Assembly: GCF_013365535.1 (NCBI RefSeq) | Contig: NZ_CP053590.1 | Span: forward strand, 2,036,501 to 2,100,500 | Direction of reading: 5' to 3' | Length of the DNA: 64,000 nt | Source: Aquimarina sp. TRL1 | GTDB lineage: Bacteria > Bacteroidota > Bacteroidia > Flavobacteriales > Flavobacteriaceae | The notes under the pieces: generated by a model | Told to the model about the DNA's origin: nothing | Database searches by the model: none | What the model saw: the letters and a program-made list of their open reading frames with translations, nothing else | Shown here: piece by piece, positions 26,701 through 35,107 of the stretch | How positions within the stretch are numbered: position 1 is the first letter of the stretch | How the letters are laid out: each line of letters opens with the position of its first letter | Translations under genes and position numbers: made by a program

Positions 26701-28519
26701 GAACCGATTTTCTAGCGGTAGCTTGCTCGTTATCAGTAGCAGTAACTGTTACGGTGTAGTTTCCAAAAGCAGAAGGTGTCCAGGAAGCTGTATATTGATT
26801 GTTGCTTAACGTAGCATTTAATACTTGGTTGTCAACTTCAAAAGTAACATTGGCTACAGATCCATCAACATCATTAGCTTCTGCTACTAAAGTAATTGCC
26901 TGTAAAGCGTCTTGCTTGATATCTTCCTGTGCAGTTGGAGCAACAACTGTAAGTGTTGGAGCTTGATTGTTATTTCCTCCGTCAGTAGTAGCAAAAGCCT
27001 TGTTTATTACGTTTGCCAGAGGAGCTTTTGTTGTAGGGCAGTATGGGTATTTTCCGATTTTTTTAGATTCAGGACCAACGATAAAGTCACTGAATACTTC
27101 CCATACAATACAACCAGCAAGCTTCTTATTCGAAATGTAATTCGCTTTTAAAGTCAATGACTTTTCATTGTCATAGCTTAAAAAAGCATTAGCTGTCTTA
27201 TGAGTAAGGTAAGGTACTTTTGCAGTATCATCCCAGTGTTCTGTCCAGTTTCCTGAGGCAAGCTCTTTTAGGATAGTCGTGTAATATGGAGTTCCTTCCA
27301 TGTCTTTAAAACGAACTAAATCTGAAGCAGATTCAACAGGTCCGTCTACAGAAAAAGTTTGAGATGTTTTTTTAGTTTTCGCTCCTAATGATGGCGCTCC
27401 GTCAGTGATCACCCCTCGTCCGTAAAAAGCAACTCCTAAGTTTACTTTTGATAGGTTTACGTTTAATTCTACTAATCTTTTATAAGTAGCATCTAGTGAG
27501 AAGTTTGCATATTCGGCTTCTGGGTAGTCGTATAAAGGAGAGTTGTGCCCTGCTTTGTTAGACCATCCTCCATTAAAGTCATAGGTCATCATATTATAAT
27601 AATCCATGTACTTGTCTAATTCAGCCCATTCAAGTCCTCCTAGTTTATTAGGAGCGGCAGACATTGCAGAGGTGATTAATTTATTTGGACCTATTGCTGC
27701 TCTTATTTCTTTTACGAGTATCGTAAAATTTCTGTAGTCAGCTTCTGTTCCGGTGAAATTCATTCCTGCAAAAGGTCCTGGGTACTCCCAGTCAAGATCA
27801 ATTCCGTCGAAGCCATATTCGTCTACTAATTTTTTACAATCAGCAACAAAACGGGCTCTTTTAGTAACATCAGCAGCCATTTCAGGGAAATGCTTACACA
27901 TACTCCATCCTCCAATAGACGCCATTACTTTTACTCCGTTTTCTTTGGCGATAGCGATCATGCTTTTTTCTACATATTCTTCTAATGGCCATGCTCCTTC
28001 TTCTCCTGTAGCAGTTCTTATCCATCCTAGATAAGCCCCTCCAGGGTTCGGTTCATATCCTAAAGCACGTAGTTTTTCATCCCATCCCCAGAACTTTTTT
28101 GGTTGTCCCAGAACAAAGGCTTTATCGTGACTACTATTTTCATCAGGGTGCAATAGATCTGCTGGTTGCTGAATTTCATCTGGAGCATATATTTTTTTAT
28201 TCCTTAAGTCTCCACTGTGTAATGAACCATCTACAGCAACACCAAAAAATGAAAAATTTAGTATTGTATATTGAGAGTAGTCAATATTGTAATGGTTTAA
28301 AGATTTGGCAAGGACATCAAATTTGGGTCCTTTCCATGCGTCCCAGTTGGGAACGTACCCGATAACTTGCTTTGTGTGATCTGCTGTCGTATGGCTTCCG
28401 CCAGAGTTAATTTGAGCAAATCCTGTATAGCTGACAAAGGCTATACAAAACAGTAATAGTTTAGAGAAACTACTTCTGTGAAAAAGCTTCTTTTTCTTGC
28501 AATTAGTTTTTTTCTTCAT
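23750..28519 (-). CDS. Giant secreted chitinase with GH18 and GH19 catalytic domains
   Basis: A 1589-residue exported protein. Order: signal peptide (1-35, ending YTGFAQ); GH18 (about 50-510) with DGIDLDWE (Asp238, Asp241, Asp243, catalytic Glu245); two near-identical Ig-like repeats (517-611 and 617-711); GH19 (about 720-1015) with HETTGG (Glu848), a second acidic residue in HFREEN (Glu869) and the signature YKGRGPIQLSYNYNYG; Ig-like (about 1046-1132); CBM5/12 (1138-1190); two Ig-like (1196-1287, 1293-1385); two CBM5/12 (1393-1443, 1451-1499); T9SS sorting domain (about 1507-1589). Two unrelated chitinase folds with opposite stereochemistry (retaining GH18, inverting GH19) on one chain should cut chitin in complementary ways. 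It lies upstream of the second chitinase. Confidence 0.92.
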   Translation of the reverse strand: MKKKTNCKKKKLFHRSSFSKLLLFCIAFVSYTGFAQINSGGSHTTADHTKQVIGYVPNWDAWKGPKFDVLAKSLNHYNIDYSQYTILNFSFFGVAVDGSLHSGDLRNKKIYAPDEIQQPADLLHPDENSSHDKAFVLGQPKKFWGWDEKLRALGYEPNPGGAYLGWIRTATGEEGAWPLEEYVEKSMIAIAKENGVKVMASIGGWSMCKHFPEMAADVTKRARFVADCKKLVDEYGFDGIDLDWEYPGPFAGMNFTGTEADYRNFTILVKEIRAAIGPNKLITSAMSAAPNKLGGLEWAELDKYMDYYNMMTYDFNGGWSNKAGHNSPLYDYPEAEYANFSLDATYKRLVELNVNLSKVNLGVAFYGRGVITDGAPSLGAKTKKTSQTFSVDGPVESASDLVRFKDMEGTPYYTTILKELASGNWTEHWDDTAKVPYLTHKTANAFLSYDNEKSLTLKANYISNKKLAGCIVWEVFSDFIVGPESKKIGKYPYCPTTKAPLANVINKAFATTDGGNNNQAPTLTVVAPTAQEDIKQDALQAITLVAEANDVDGSVANVTFEVDNQVLNATLSNNQYTASWTPSAFGNYTVTVTATDNEQATARKSVPFSVSKTTGTPNEAPTLTIVAPTTQEDIKQSTLQAINLVAEANDTDGTVSSVEFTIGNETLQAALSNNQYTVSWTPSSFGAFTVKVVATDNQQATTEKTVSFSVSKRTTNPGGGHPLVSKELWNTLFPYRFGSKDTGGGVWVLDPKDDFYTYEAFIEAINRMGKIKVLFERRCGTNAYKITRTDKTTGVSKVIRTDVDYNAPRNVDKEVVSEEVDYASFLEEGNLETRQREITAFFANISHETTGGWDTAPGGKYSWGLHFREENTNAPYAYPDTNYPPTPGKSYKGRGPIQLSYNYNYGPASEFIFGDKQILLDNPDKVIQDAALAFQTAIWFWMTPQYPKPSAHNVMANKWVPNDLDKTKNRVPGLGMTVNIINGGVECGQGTEKPQVLSRIGYYQRYTGIYNIGTDMDGVHDLSDCGCKDMSKYGGDSADLTAEPCAQKPAITFTSPIDNQVILQDAFSAIAVNIEVDEKNSVLQSLTTTIGSQTFNGKTFSWTPSSYGTHTFTANATFQNGLTASSSIKVIIWDGVNLDCTDIPEWRSTRIYEKPNNYVKYKNVVYRNKWYAAIGATPDTNGVWEKVKDCGTSPGAAPVVTWESPTSGQVIEGNTIPTVSLSATATDSDGTVQSFSFSYNNSTINATKTGDRYTADLTPVAFGQVTVTATATDNSNKTTSKDITFTVQQTGQNTAPVISQVSPADAAVIEQAQLASIELKAIVKDNASVSSVAFVVNNATVAVTANPADSYTATWTPTAFGNVTFEITATDNEGASTTSTTTFTVKKKNNNTGCNGTPAWEPKVYATSGQLVAFNGIVYKNKWYASASEEPGSSDVWAYVRDCNGGSSDEFCGHNRWISSLVYNTGDKVYYQEKIYTAKWWTQNNTPGASNEWAFDSDCPQTNPTNIISRVYPTVVTDQVNFSIESDKNAFVKIVLFDYSGKRVKTLVNENIQSGARTFTKSLGTLKNGLYIYKIYMDGKIQTEKLIKN
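24019..24277 (-). repeat. Chitin-binding module pair, copy B
   Basis: The counterpart of 21317-21575 in the large chitinase gene. The translated segments match from the WEPKVYA region to AFDSDCPQ apart from a few residues. The surrounding Ig-like and sorting regions are clearly more diverged, which marks the module pair as a unit of duplication or gene conversion. Confidence 0.85.
26387..26962 (-). repeat. Tandem Ig-like repeats within the GH18/GH19 chitinase
   Basis: Two adjacent copies of about 300 bases each (26687-26962 and 26387-26686, offset exactly 100 codons). Both encode the pattern APTLT-VAP, QEDIKQ, LQAI, LVAEAND, DGTV or DGSV, LSNNQYT-SWTPS-FG. They form the linker between the two catalytic domains. 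Confidence 0.8.
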
Positions 28520-28983
28520 AGTTACATGAATTAAGTTGAATTTTAACTTAGTAATTAAATTTTGTGTTAAATAATTTAGTCAGTTATGCTGACTAAGCCT
28601 TCTAAGTTGGTTTTTTATCGACTTTTGACAAAAAAAAATATACGAATGGTATACTTTTATATATGCAGGACATGGAGGTGGATACCAGCGTTTTTTCGTT
28701 TTAAAGAAAGACTGTTATGGAATTGTTAAAAAAGAAGTTGGTTTTTAGTTAAAATATTGTTTCGAAGGGGGTTACTTTTTTGAATCATTAAAAGTAAGGT
28801 CTTTCCGTAAGATGTAAACCTTTGTTTTTTTGAAAAAAGAAATCCAAAATAATAGAGATGTTTGGGAGAGGTATTCGAAGTAAAAAATGTAGCCCAATGA
28901 GGGAGGGAATTAATTTTATAAGAAAGAGTTGATAAGCATTAGAAACTGATTCATAAGAGTAGGGTTGTTGAATTCTTTTTTGC
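28520..28983. other. Upstream region of the large chitinase; an inverted repeat only
   Basis: About 460 bases without a gene. An 8-bp perfect inverted repeat, TTAGTCAG (28576-28583) and CTGACTAA (28589-28596), lies 57-77 bases before the chitinase start and could be an operator or leader hairpin. I found no clean TAnnTTTG on the minus strand here. A 65-codon minus-strand frame at 28788-28985 has no coding character. Confidence 0.4.
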
Positions 28984-29030
28984 AAAAAAAAGCCCCTTAT
29001 ATTCTTTTGAAGAATAAAGAGGGCTTATTT
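28984..29030 (-). terminator. Terminator after the small lipoprotein gene
   Basis: Arms AAGCCC and GGGCTT with an inner ATTCTT/AAGAAT helix (about 28990-29026). On the minus strand the hairpin is followed by a run of eight T's. It lies 20 bases after the minus-strand stop at 29047. Confidence 0.75.
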
Positions 29031-29046
29031 CGGTTTATTTGAGTTA

Positions 29047-29454
29047 TTAGAAAACTAATATTGCTTTTCCGTTTTCGCATTTAATAGCTGTTGGTGCAGC
29101 TGGAATCATACAATCTGAGTTTAGTTTCCATTTTTTGTTAAACTGATCTTCAGCTTTTGTGTATTTTGTTACTTTTTCGAGGAAAGCAGTACGTTCAATA
29201 TTGGTAGGATAAGGGATATAATGTGTCGGTCCACCACATGCTTTTGCTCCTATTTTAGTAAAAGTCCAATTGTCAGGAGTGGTACATTCATTGGAGTGAG
29301 ATATCGTGAGAATTTCTTCATACATCATATCAAGTGATTCCCTGTCTTTTTTCATCTGCTCTTCTTTGGAAAAAGTAATTTGTTCCTGACTGGTAGAGCA
29401 ACTTTGGAAAATAAGGAATAGCACTCCGATAAGAATCTCTGTTCTTTTTATCAT
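29047..29454 (-). CDS. Small putative lipoprotein of unknown function
   Basis: From the ATG at 29454 it encodes 135 residues with a lipoprotein signal peptide (MIKRTEILIGVLFLIFQSC) and Cys19 as the acylated residue. The mature part holds pairs of cysteines (NECTTPDNW, KACGGP, NSDCMIP, KCENGKA) that could form disulfides in the periplasm, plus the short patterns GPTHYIPYP and PAAPTAIKCENG. I do not recognise the family with certainty. A longer in-frame start (TTG at 29580) would overlap mfd and destroy the signal peptide, so it is rejected. It follows mfd on the same strand. Confidence 0.7.
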   Translation of the reverse strand: MIKRTEILIGVLFLIFQSCSTSQEQITFSKEEQMKKDRESLDMMYEEILTISHSNECTTPDNWTFTKIGAKACGGPTHYIPYPTNIERTAFLEKVTKYTKAEDQFNKKWKLNSDCMIPAAPTAIKCENGKAILVF

Positions 29455-29521
29455 TTCTACGGTATATTTACTTAAATGATGTGTAATGTGAAATATGGTT
29501 GCGTATTTTCTTGTTAAATTA

Positions 29522-32500
29522 TTAATTCGACATTTCCTCTTTCTGGGATAAAGGTTGTAATACAGATAATGCTTTGTCAATTGAGTTTATATTCTCAAAT
29601 GTAAGTAATAGTCGTAATCCATTCCGCGTTTGTTTTTCTTTTAACTTAGCGGTTTTGGGGTGGGATTGTGCAAATTGTAAGATATTGGTAAAAGCAGGAC
29701 TTTGATAAAAATCGGATTGTTGATCACTGATAAAATATCCTATTAAACGTTGCTGCTTCATTACTATTTTTTCAATTCCGATATTGGTAGCAATCCATTT
29801 GATCCGGACAGAATTAAGTAAGTCCTGAGCAGGAGGGGGGAGTTTTCCGAAACGATCGATTAATCGTTTTTCATAAGAAAGAAGTTCTTCTTCTGATTTG
29901 ATTTCATTGAGTTCTGTGTATAGATTTAATCGTTCTGCAATATTATTGATATAGCTATCCGGGAATAACAATTCAAAATCCGTATCAATTTGTGTATCCT
30001 TCAGGTAAGATTTGTTCTCATTGTGCTCTTTGTACAATTCTGCAAATTCATTTTCCTTGAGCTCATCGATTGCTTCATTGAGAATTTTTTGATAGGTGTC
30101 GAATCCGATTTCATTAATAAAACCACTTTGTTCTCCTCCAAGAAGGTCACCAGCTCCTCTGATTTCCAGGTCCTTCATCGCTATGTTGAAACCGCTTCCT
30201 AATTCGGAGAATTGTTCTAATGCTGTTATTCTTTTTCTGGCATCATCTGTCATAGCAGAATAAGGAGGGGTAATAAAATAACAAAATGCTTTTTTGTTAC
30301 TTCTTCCTACACGACCTCGCATTTGATGAAGGTCAGAAAGACCAAAGTTATTAGCGTTATTTATAAAAATGGTATTGGCATTCGGAACATCCAAACCACT
30401 TTCTATAATAGTAGTTGCGACAAGTACGTCGAATTCTCCATTCATAAATGAAAGCATTAATTCTTCCAGTTTTTTTCCGTCCATTTGCCCATGTCCAATG
30501 CCTACTTTGGCATCAGGAACTAATCGTTGGATCATCCCTGCTACTTCTTTGATGTTTTCTACTCTGTTATGTACAAAATAAACCTGCCCTCCTCGTTGTA
30601 TCTCATAACTTACGGCATCTCTGATTGTTTCTTCTGTAAATCGGATTACATTAGTTTCTATAGGGTACCTGTTGGGAGGAGGAGTCGTTATCGTAGATAG
30701 ATCTCTTGCTGCCATCAAACTGAACTGCAAGGTTCTTGGTATAGGAGTCGCGGTAAGTGTTAAGGTGTCGACATTTTCTTTTATTGTTTTGAGTTTGTCT
30801 TTGACAGACACGCCAAACTTTTGTTCTTCATCAATGATTAGTAAGCCGAGATCCTTGAATTTTACATTTTTATTGACTAATTGGTGTGTTCCTATGATAA
30901 TGTCTATTTTACCGGCAGCTAAATCCTCCAGTGTTTCGCGTTTTTGTTTGGCAGTTCTAAAGCGATTAACGTAATCTACCGTTACGGGAAAATCATTGAG
31001 TCGTTCTCTGAATGTTTTGGCATGTTGAAATGCGAGAATTGTTGTCGGAACCAGAACAGCTACTTGTTTCCCATTGTCAACAGCTTTAAAAGCGGCTCGT
31101 ATAGCAACTTCTGTTTTACCAAAACCGACATCTCCACATACTAAACGATCCATAGGGCGTTCACTTTCCATATCTTTTTTGACAGCCTCAGTAGCAGTGC
31201 TTTGGTCTGGAGTATCTTCATAGATAAAAGAGGCTTCCAGTTCGTGTTGAAGATAACTGTCCGGATTGTATTGAAACCCTTTTTGTAATTTTCTCTTTGC
31301 GTATAATTGGATCAGGTTAAAAGCGATGTGTTTGACACGAGCTTTTGTTTTTTGTTTTAAGCTTTTCCATGCTTTTGACCCTAGTTTGTATATCTGAGGA
31401 GGTTTGCTGTCTTTGCCATTAAACTTCGATATTTTATGAAGAGAATGTATGCTTAGGTATAGAATGTCTCTTTCTCCATATATAAGTTTAATAGCTTCTT
31501 GTTTTTTGCCTTCGACATCTATTTTTTGAAGTCCTCCGAATTTTCCAATTCCGTGATCTATATGAGTTACATAATCACCGATTTCCAAATTAGTCAGCTC
31601 TTTTAGTGTGATGGCCTGTTTTTTTGCGTATCCGTTTTTGAGATTGAATTTGTGGTATCTCTCGAATATCTGATGATCTGTATAGCAGGCAATTTTTTGT
31701 TCCTGATCAATGAATCCCTGATGTGCAGAAAAAACAATAGTTTCGTATTGTTCTACGTTGAGATCTGCATCGTTAAAAATGTCGTGAAAGCGTTTTGCTT
31801 GTTGTTGACTAACACATAAGATGTAGTTTTTTATACCCTTTTTAGTATTTTCATTCAGATTGTTGATCAGTAAATCAAACTGCTTGTTGAAAGAAGGTTG
31901 AGGAGCTGTTTTGCAAACAATTGTATAGTCTGCTTTTGTGAGTGGTTGAGACCCTAGCTCTACCAAACAAAAATCGATCAGCTGTTTTGTTAGTAATTCA
32001 GAAGTGCAGAAAAGTGCTTCAGGAGAGCTGCGTTTGATTTCTTGAGATAATAAGGAAAAAGCCTCTCCTGCCTTTTTGAAGTTTTTATCAATTCGCGCTG
32101 ATAATATGGATAGGTCTTTGCAGAAAACTACTGTTTTTGACGAAATATAACTGAGGAAGCTCTCCCGAGAGTCCTGCATGGATTTGTTTTCTACATTGGG
32201 GATAATCGTTATTTTTTTTACCGGTTTTGTCGATAATTGTGTTTCTATGTCAAAAGTCCTGATACTATCTACTTCATCTCCAAAAAACTCTATGCGATAT
32301 GGTTCGTCATTGCTAAATGAAAAAACATCAGCAATTCCCCCTCTTATAGAGAATTCTCCAGGTTCTGTGACAAAATCTACTCGTTTAAATTCATACTCGA
32401 ATAAAACCTCATTGACAAAATCGAGCGATAATGTGTCCCCTGTCGCAATCTTTAAAGTGTTTTTTTCTAATTCCTTTTTCGTAACAACTTTTTCGAACAA

Positions 32501-32905
32501 GGCATCAGGGTAGGTTACAATAAGAGCCGGTTTTTTTCGAGAATTAATTCTGTTCAGTACTTCGGCACGTAGAAGTACATTCGCGTTATCCGTTTCTTCT
32601 ATCTGATAAGGTCTTCTGTAGCTTCCAGGGTAGAAAAGAACTTGTTGATCTCCTAGGATTTGTTCTAAATCATTCAGGTGATACGCGGCTTCTTCTTTAT
32701 CATTAAAAATGCATAAAAAAGGTTTGTCTGCATTTTTGAAGGTATTTGCTATGGTGAAAGAGGTCGAAGATCCGATTAATCCTTGGAGGTGTATATTAGG
32801 AAATGTGTTCGTTGTTTCTTCAGTATTGGAAATAGCTTTCCCTAGTTTCTGCAGTTGCAGAGACTGAGAAAAAATCTGCGCGATTAAAGTAGTGTCCACG
32901 GGCAT
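29522..32905 (-). CDS. mfd: Transcription-repair coupling factor
   Basis: A 1127-residue protein, full length for Mfd. It removes RNA polymerase stalled at lesions and recruits UvrA. Domain order seen: UvrB-like N-terminal region (residues 1 to about 300); CarD-like RNA-polymerase-interaction domain (GDYVTHIDHGIGKFGGL); RecG-like translocase with Walker A GDVGFGKTEVAIRAAF, DEEQ box IIDEEQKFGV, motif III TLTATPIPRTL and later GLDVPNANT and QMRGRVGRS; and a C-terminal TRCF domain that masks UvrA binding. It probably carries the small lipoprotein gene downstream. Confidence 0.97.
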   Translation of the reverse strand: MPVDTTLIAQIFSQSLQLQKLGKAISNTEETTNTFPNIHLQGLIGSSTSFTIANTFKNADKPFLCIFNDKEEAAYHLNDLEQILGDQQVLFYPGSYRRPYQIEETDNANVLLRAEVLNRINSRKKPALIVTYPDALFEKVVTKKELEKNTLKIATGDTLSLDFVNEVLFEYEFKRVDFVTEPGEFSIRGGIADVFSFSNDEPYRIEFFGDEVDSIRTFDIETQLSTKPVKKITIIPNVENKSMQDSRESFLSYISSKTVVFCKDLSILSARIDKNFKKAGEAFSLLSQEIKRSSPEALFCTSELLTKQLIDFCLVELGSQPLTKADYTIVCKTAPQPSFNKQFDLLINNLNENTKKGIKNYILCVSQQQAKRFHDIFNDADLNVEQYETIVFSAHQGFIDQEQKIACYTDHQIFERYHKFNLKNGYAKKQAITLKELTNLEIGDYVTHIDHGIGKFGGLQKIDVEGKKQEAIKLIYGERDILYLSIHSLHKISKFNGKDSKPPQIYKLGSKAWKSLKQKTKARVKHIAFNLIQLYAKRKLQKGFQYNPDSYLQHELEASFIYEDTPDQSTATEAVKKDMESERPMDRLVCGDVGFGKTEVAIRAAFKAVDNGKQVAVLVPTTILAFQHAKTFRERLNDFPVTVDYVNRFRTAKQKRETLEDLAAGKIDIIIGTHQLVNKNVKFKDLGLLIIDEEQKFGVSVKDKLKTIKENVDTLTLTATPIPRTLQFSLMAARDLSTITTPPPNRYPIETNVIRFTEETIRDAVSYEIQRGGQVYFVHNRVENIKEVAGMIQRLVPDAKVGIGHGQMDGKKLEELMLSFMNGEFDVLVATTIIESGLDVPNANTIFINNANNFGLSDLHQMRGRVGRSNKKAFCYFITPPYSAMTDDARKRITALEQFSELGSGFNIAMKDLEIRGAGDLLGGEQSGFINEIGFDTYQKILNEAIDELKENEFAELYKEHNENKSYLKDTQIDTDFELLFPDSYINNIAERLNLYTELNEIKSEEELLSYEKRLIDRFGKLPPPAQDLLNSVRIKWIATNIGIEKIVMKQQRLIGYFISDQQSDFYQSPAFTNILQFAQSHPKTAKLKEKQTRNGLRLLLTFENINSIDKALSVLQPLSQKEEMSN

Positions 32906-32915
32906 AAATTTGTAG

Positions 32916-32923
32916 CAAATATA
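32916..32923 (-). promoter_or_regulatory. Putative -7 element (TATATTTG) of mfd
   Basis: On the minus strand TATATTTG is a full consensus match ending 11 bases before the mfd ATG at 32905, so the transcript would have almost no leader. No TTG is visible at the -33 distance. Confidence 0.45.
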
Positions 32924-33044
32924 CTATTCTTGAATATATAGTTATAAGGAGTAATTAGGGTTTATTTTTCAGGAAGTAAGGTTGGCTTCTATTCCTGGAA
33001 TTAAAATTGTTTTGATTTTGATTTTAAAAGGAATGGAGTTTATT

Positions 33045-33052
33045 TATATTTG
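33045..33052 (+). promoter_or_regulatory. Putative -7 element (TATATTTG) of the TerB-like gene
   Basis: A full TAnnTTTG match 41 bases before the ATG at 33093. TTG lies at 33018-33020, 24 bases upstream, slightly longer than the usual spacer. Confidence 0.5.
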
Positions 33053-33092
33053 CAGCAATATAAATAAGCAGGAAATAAAATACTAAAGATAC

Positions 33093-33524
33093 ATGTCAAT
33101 ATCCGATTTGTTTGATAGTGGATTTCAAAAAAGAAATCAGGATCACTTTGCTTCTATTGTAAGAGTAGCAATGAGTGATGATATAATTACGGATGAAGAA
33201 AAGGCGTTTTTGGACAGATTAGCCAGAAAGCTTAATATTTCTGAAGATGATTATCAAGAGATACTTAAAGATTATAAAAGTCACCCGATAAATCCTCCAA
33301 CAAATTATGAGGCCAGATTAGAGCGCCTTTTTGATTTGTCTAGAATGGTATATGCAGATCATATAAAAGGAGAAGATCAGGTAACGATCCTTGAAAGGTT
33401 AGGAGTAGGTCTTGGCTTTAGAACGGATAATGTAAAATACATTGTTGACAAAGCATTATGCTTGGTTGATCAGGGGGTTGATGCAGATACGTTTGCAGCA
33501 GAAATTAAAAGTATGAATCAATAG
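33093..33524 (+). CDS. TerB-like tellurite-resistance family protein
   Basis: A 143-residue, all-helical acidic protein. The pattern VRVAMSDDIITDEEKAFLDRLARKLNISEDDYQEIL resembles the TerB/DjlA N-terminal fold, in which acidic residues bind divalent metal. The second half (LERLFDLSRMVYADHIKGEDQVTILERLGVGLGF) repeats the motif. No other tellurite genes are near, so a general stress or metal-sensing role is as likely as tellurite resistance. It is a single gene, convergent with the signalling operon to its right. Confidence 0.8.
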   Translation: MSISDLFDSGFQKRNQDHFASIVRVAMSDDIITDEEKAFLDRLARKLNISEDDYQEILKDYKSHPINPPTNYEARLERLFDLSRMVYADHIKGEDQVTILERLGVGLGFRTDNVKYIVDKALCLVDQGVDADTFAAEIKSMNQ

Positions 33525-33554
33525 TAACTTATTGTTATTGATCTAGAGATAAAG

Positions 33555-33583
33555 AAAAGCTGCCTTAATCGGCAGCTTTTTTT
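33555..33583. terminator. Bidirectional terminator
   Basis: A perfect 10-bp stem (33555-33564 with 33571-33580, arm AAAAGCTGCC) with a 6-base loop, A run before and T run after. The stop codon of the minus-strand kinase gene (33565-33567) is in the loop, so the hairpin serves both convergent genes. Confidence 0.85.
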
Positions 33584-35103
33584 GCTATTTGTCGTATGAT
33601 TTTATATAAAAGATCTTTTTGTTCAAAGGGTTTTGTTATAAAATCATCCATTCCGGATCGAAGACATTTGTCTCTTTCGGCATCATTTGCTTTGGCGGTA
33701 AATCCGATTATAGGTACTTCAGAAATAACTTTGTCCCCATAATTATTTCGTATCATATGGGTGGCTTTATAACCGTCAATTTTCGACAGTTTAAGATCCA
33801 TTAATATCAAATCGTAATTTCGTCTTTCTATACACTTAATAGCTTCTTCCCCATCAATGGCAAGATCAACAAAGAAACTCCCTTGTGTGATGAGTATTTT
33901 CATGACTAGGTATTGAGTTACTTCTTCATCTTCGACAAGTAAAATCCTGAATTTTTTCTTAGAGGTAGGAAGTGAATATTTCTTTTTCTTCCTTTTAGGA
34001 GTAGGTTTCGAAATCTCAAATTTAAATGGAAGTTTTATATTAAAAATGGTTCCTTTATCAACCTCACTGCTAACCTTAATATCTCCATTCATCAGGTCAA
34101 CCAGGTTTTGAACAATGGCTAACCCTAATCCTGTTCCCGAAATTTGCTTATCGGTATTAAATCGTGTAAAACGCTCGAAGAGGTGTTCGAGGTTTTCTTC
34201 CATAATACCAATACCGGTATCTTCTATTTTGAAGTTGATCGTTAACTTGTTAGTTCGCTGGTAGTTTTTGGTTATGGATAGTTTGACACTTCCTTCTTCG
34301 GTAAACTTAAAAGCGTTATTAAGGACATTGTTTAAGATCTGATATACACGGACGCTATCTCCGATGAGATATTCCTGTATACTAGGATCGATATTGGTTT
34401 CAAAAGCAATTCCTTTTTTCTCGGCTACTTTTGAGTAGGATTCAACAAATCCATCTACCAAATCCTGGAAAGCAAACCGTTCTTCTACCAGTCTTAGTTT
34501 TCCGGATTCAATTTTAGAGATATCGATCATATCATCAATTAAGGCATTCAAATGAAGGCTCTCTCGTTTAATGATCCTGGAAAGTTCGCTTTGTTCAAAG
34601 CTCAGCTTTGTTTTTTCTAATACTTCAATAAAACCTAGAATACTGGTAAGCGGTGTTCTGATTTCGTGATTGATATTAGCAATAAAGTTGTTTTTGAACT
34701 TTTCTTTTTCGATCAGATATTTATTCTTGAGTTCAAGTTTGGTAGCTCTGAGAATAGATTCGTTTTTTTGTTGAGCAAATGCATTCAGTTCGTGATATTT
34801 TACAGTATAATCAAATAGAATGATAAGAATGTCTTTGGAATCTATTTTAAGAGTAACATCGCAAATTTTTTCCGTGTCTTTGTTCTCTATATGGATACAG
34901 GGAAAATTATATTCGGATGGAGCATCACCAGGGTCTTCTAAAAAACTTCTGAGAATCTCAAAAAATGGGTGAGCATCATATATAGAACTACCTTCTTTCC
35001 AATCAAACAGGTGATCGTCTGTTTCTGTTATAATACCATCCAAGGAAACTGAGATCAGTTGTATTTTTTTATTAAACTGTAATCTTTCTTCTTGGTGTGA
35101 CAT
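33565..35103 (-). CDS. Soluble hybrid histidine kinase with receiver domain
   Basis: A 512-residue cytoplasmic protein with no membrane segment. Residues 1-105 form a PAS-like sensor region (SLDGIITETDDHLFDW onwards), then a helical linker. The HisKA domain has the H box NINHEIRTPLTS (phospho-acceptor His146), followed by HATPase motifs (NNAFKF, DTGIGI, GTGLGLAIVQNLV). A receiver domain (about 393-512) has the acidic pair in LLVEDEEV, the phospho-Asp in DLILMDLKLS, and Thr/Lys in GFTAKAN and ITKPF. It is the last gene of an operon with a small GTPase, whose stop lies 4 bases upstream, so it may transmit or receive the GTPase state. Confidence 0.9.
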   Translation of the reverse strand: MSHQEERLQFNKKIQLISVSLDGIITETDDHLFDWKEGSSIYDAHPFFEILRSFLEDPGDAPSEYNFPCIHIENKDTEKICDVTLKIDSKDILIILFDYTVKYHELNAFAQQKNESILRATKLELKNKYLIEKEKFKNNFIANINHEIRTPLTSILGFIEVLEKTKLSFEQSELSRIIKRESLHLNALIDDMIDISKIESGKLRLVEERFAFQDLVDGFVESYSKVAEKKGIAFETNIDPSIQEYLIGDSVRVYQILNNVLNNAFKFTEEGSVKLSITKNYQRTNKLTINFKIEDTGIGIMEENLEHLFERFTRFNTDKQISGTGLGLAIVQNLVDLMNGDIKVSSEVDKGTIFNIKLPFKFEISKPTPKRKKKKYSLPTSKKKFRILLVEDEEVTQYLVMKILITQGSFFVDLAIDGEEAIKCIERRNYDLILMDLKLSKIDGYKATHMIRNNYGDKVISEVPIIGFTAKANDAERDKCLRSGMDDFITKPFEQKDLLYKIIRQIAKKAAD

Positions 35104-35107
35104 ATGA

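Noticed and set aside
26385..26759. A 124-codon plus-strand open frame inside the large chitinase gene
   Set aside because: It is antisense to tandem Ig-like repeats, has low-complexity composition and no conserved motif; the sense frame is clearly coding.
28788..28985. A 65-codon minus-strand open frame upstream of the chitinase
   Set aside because: Composition is poor in charged structure, with no recognisable motif or start signal, and it overlaps the terminator of the next gene.
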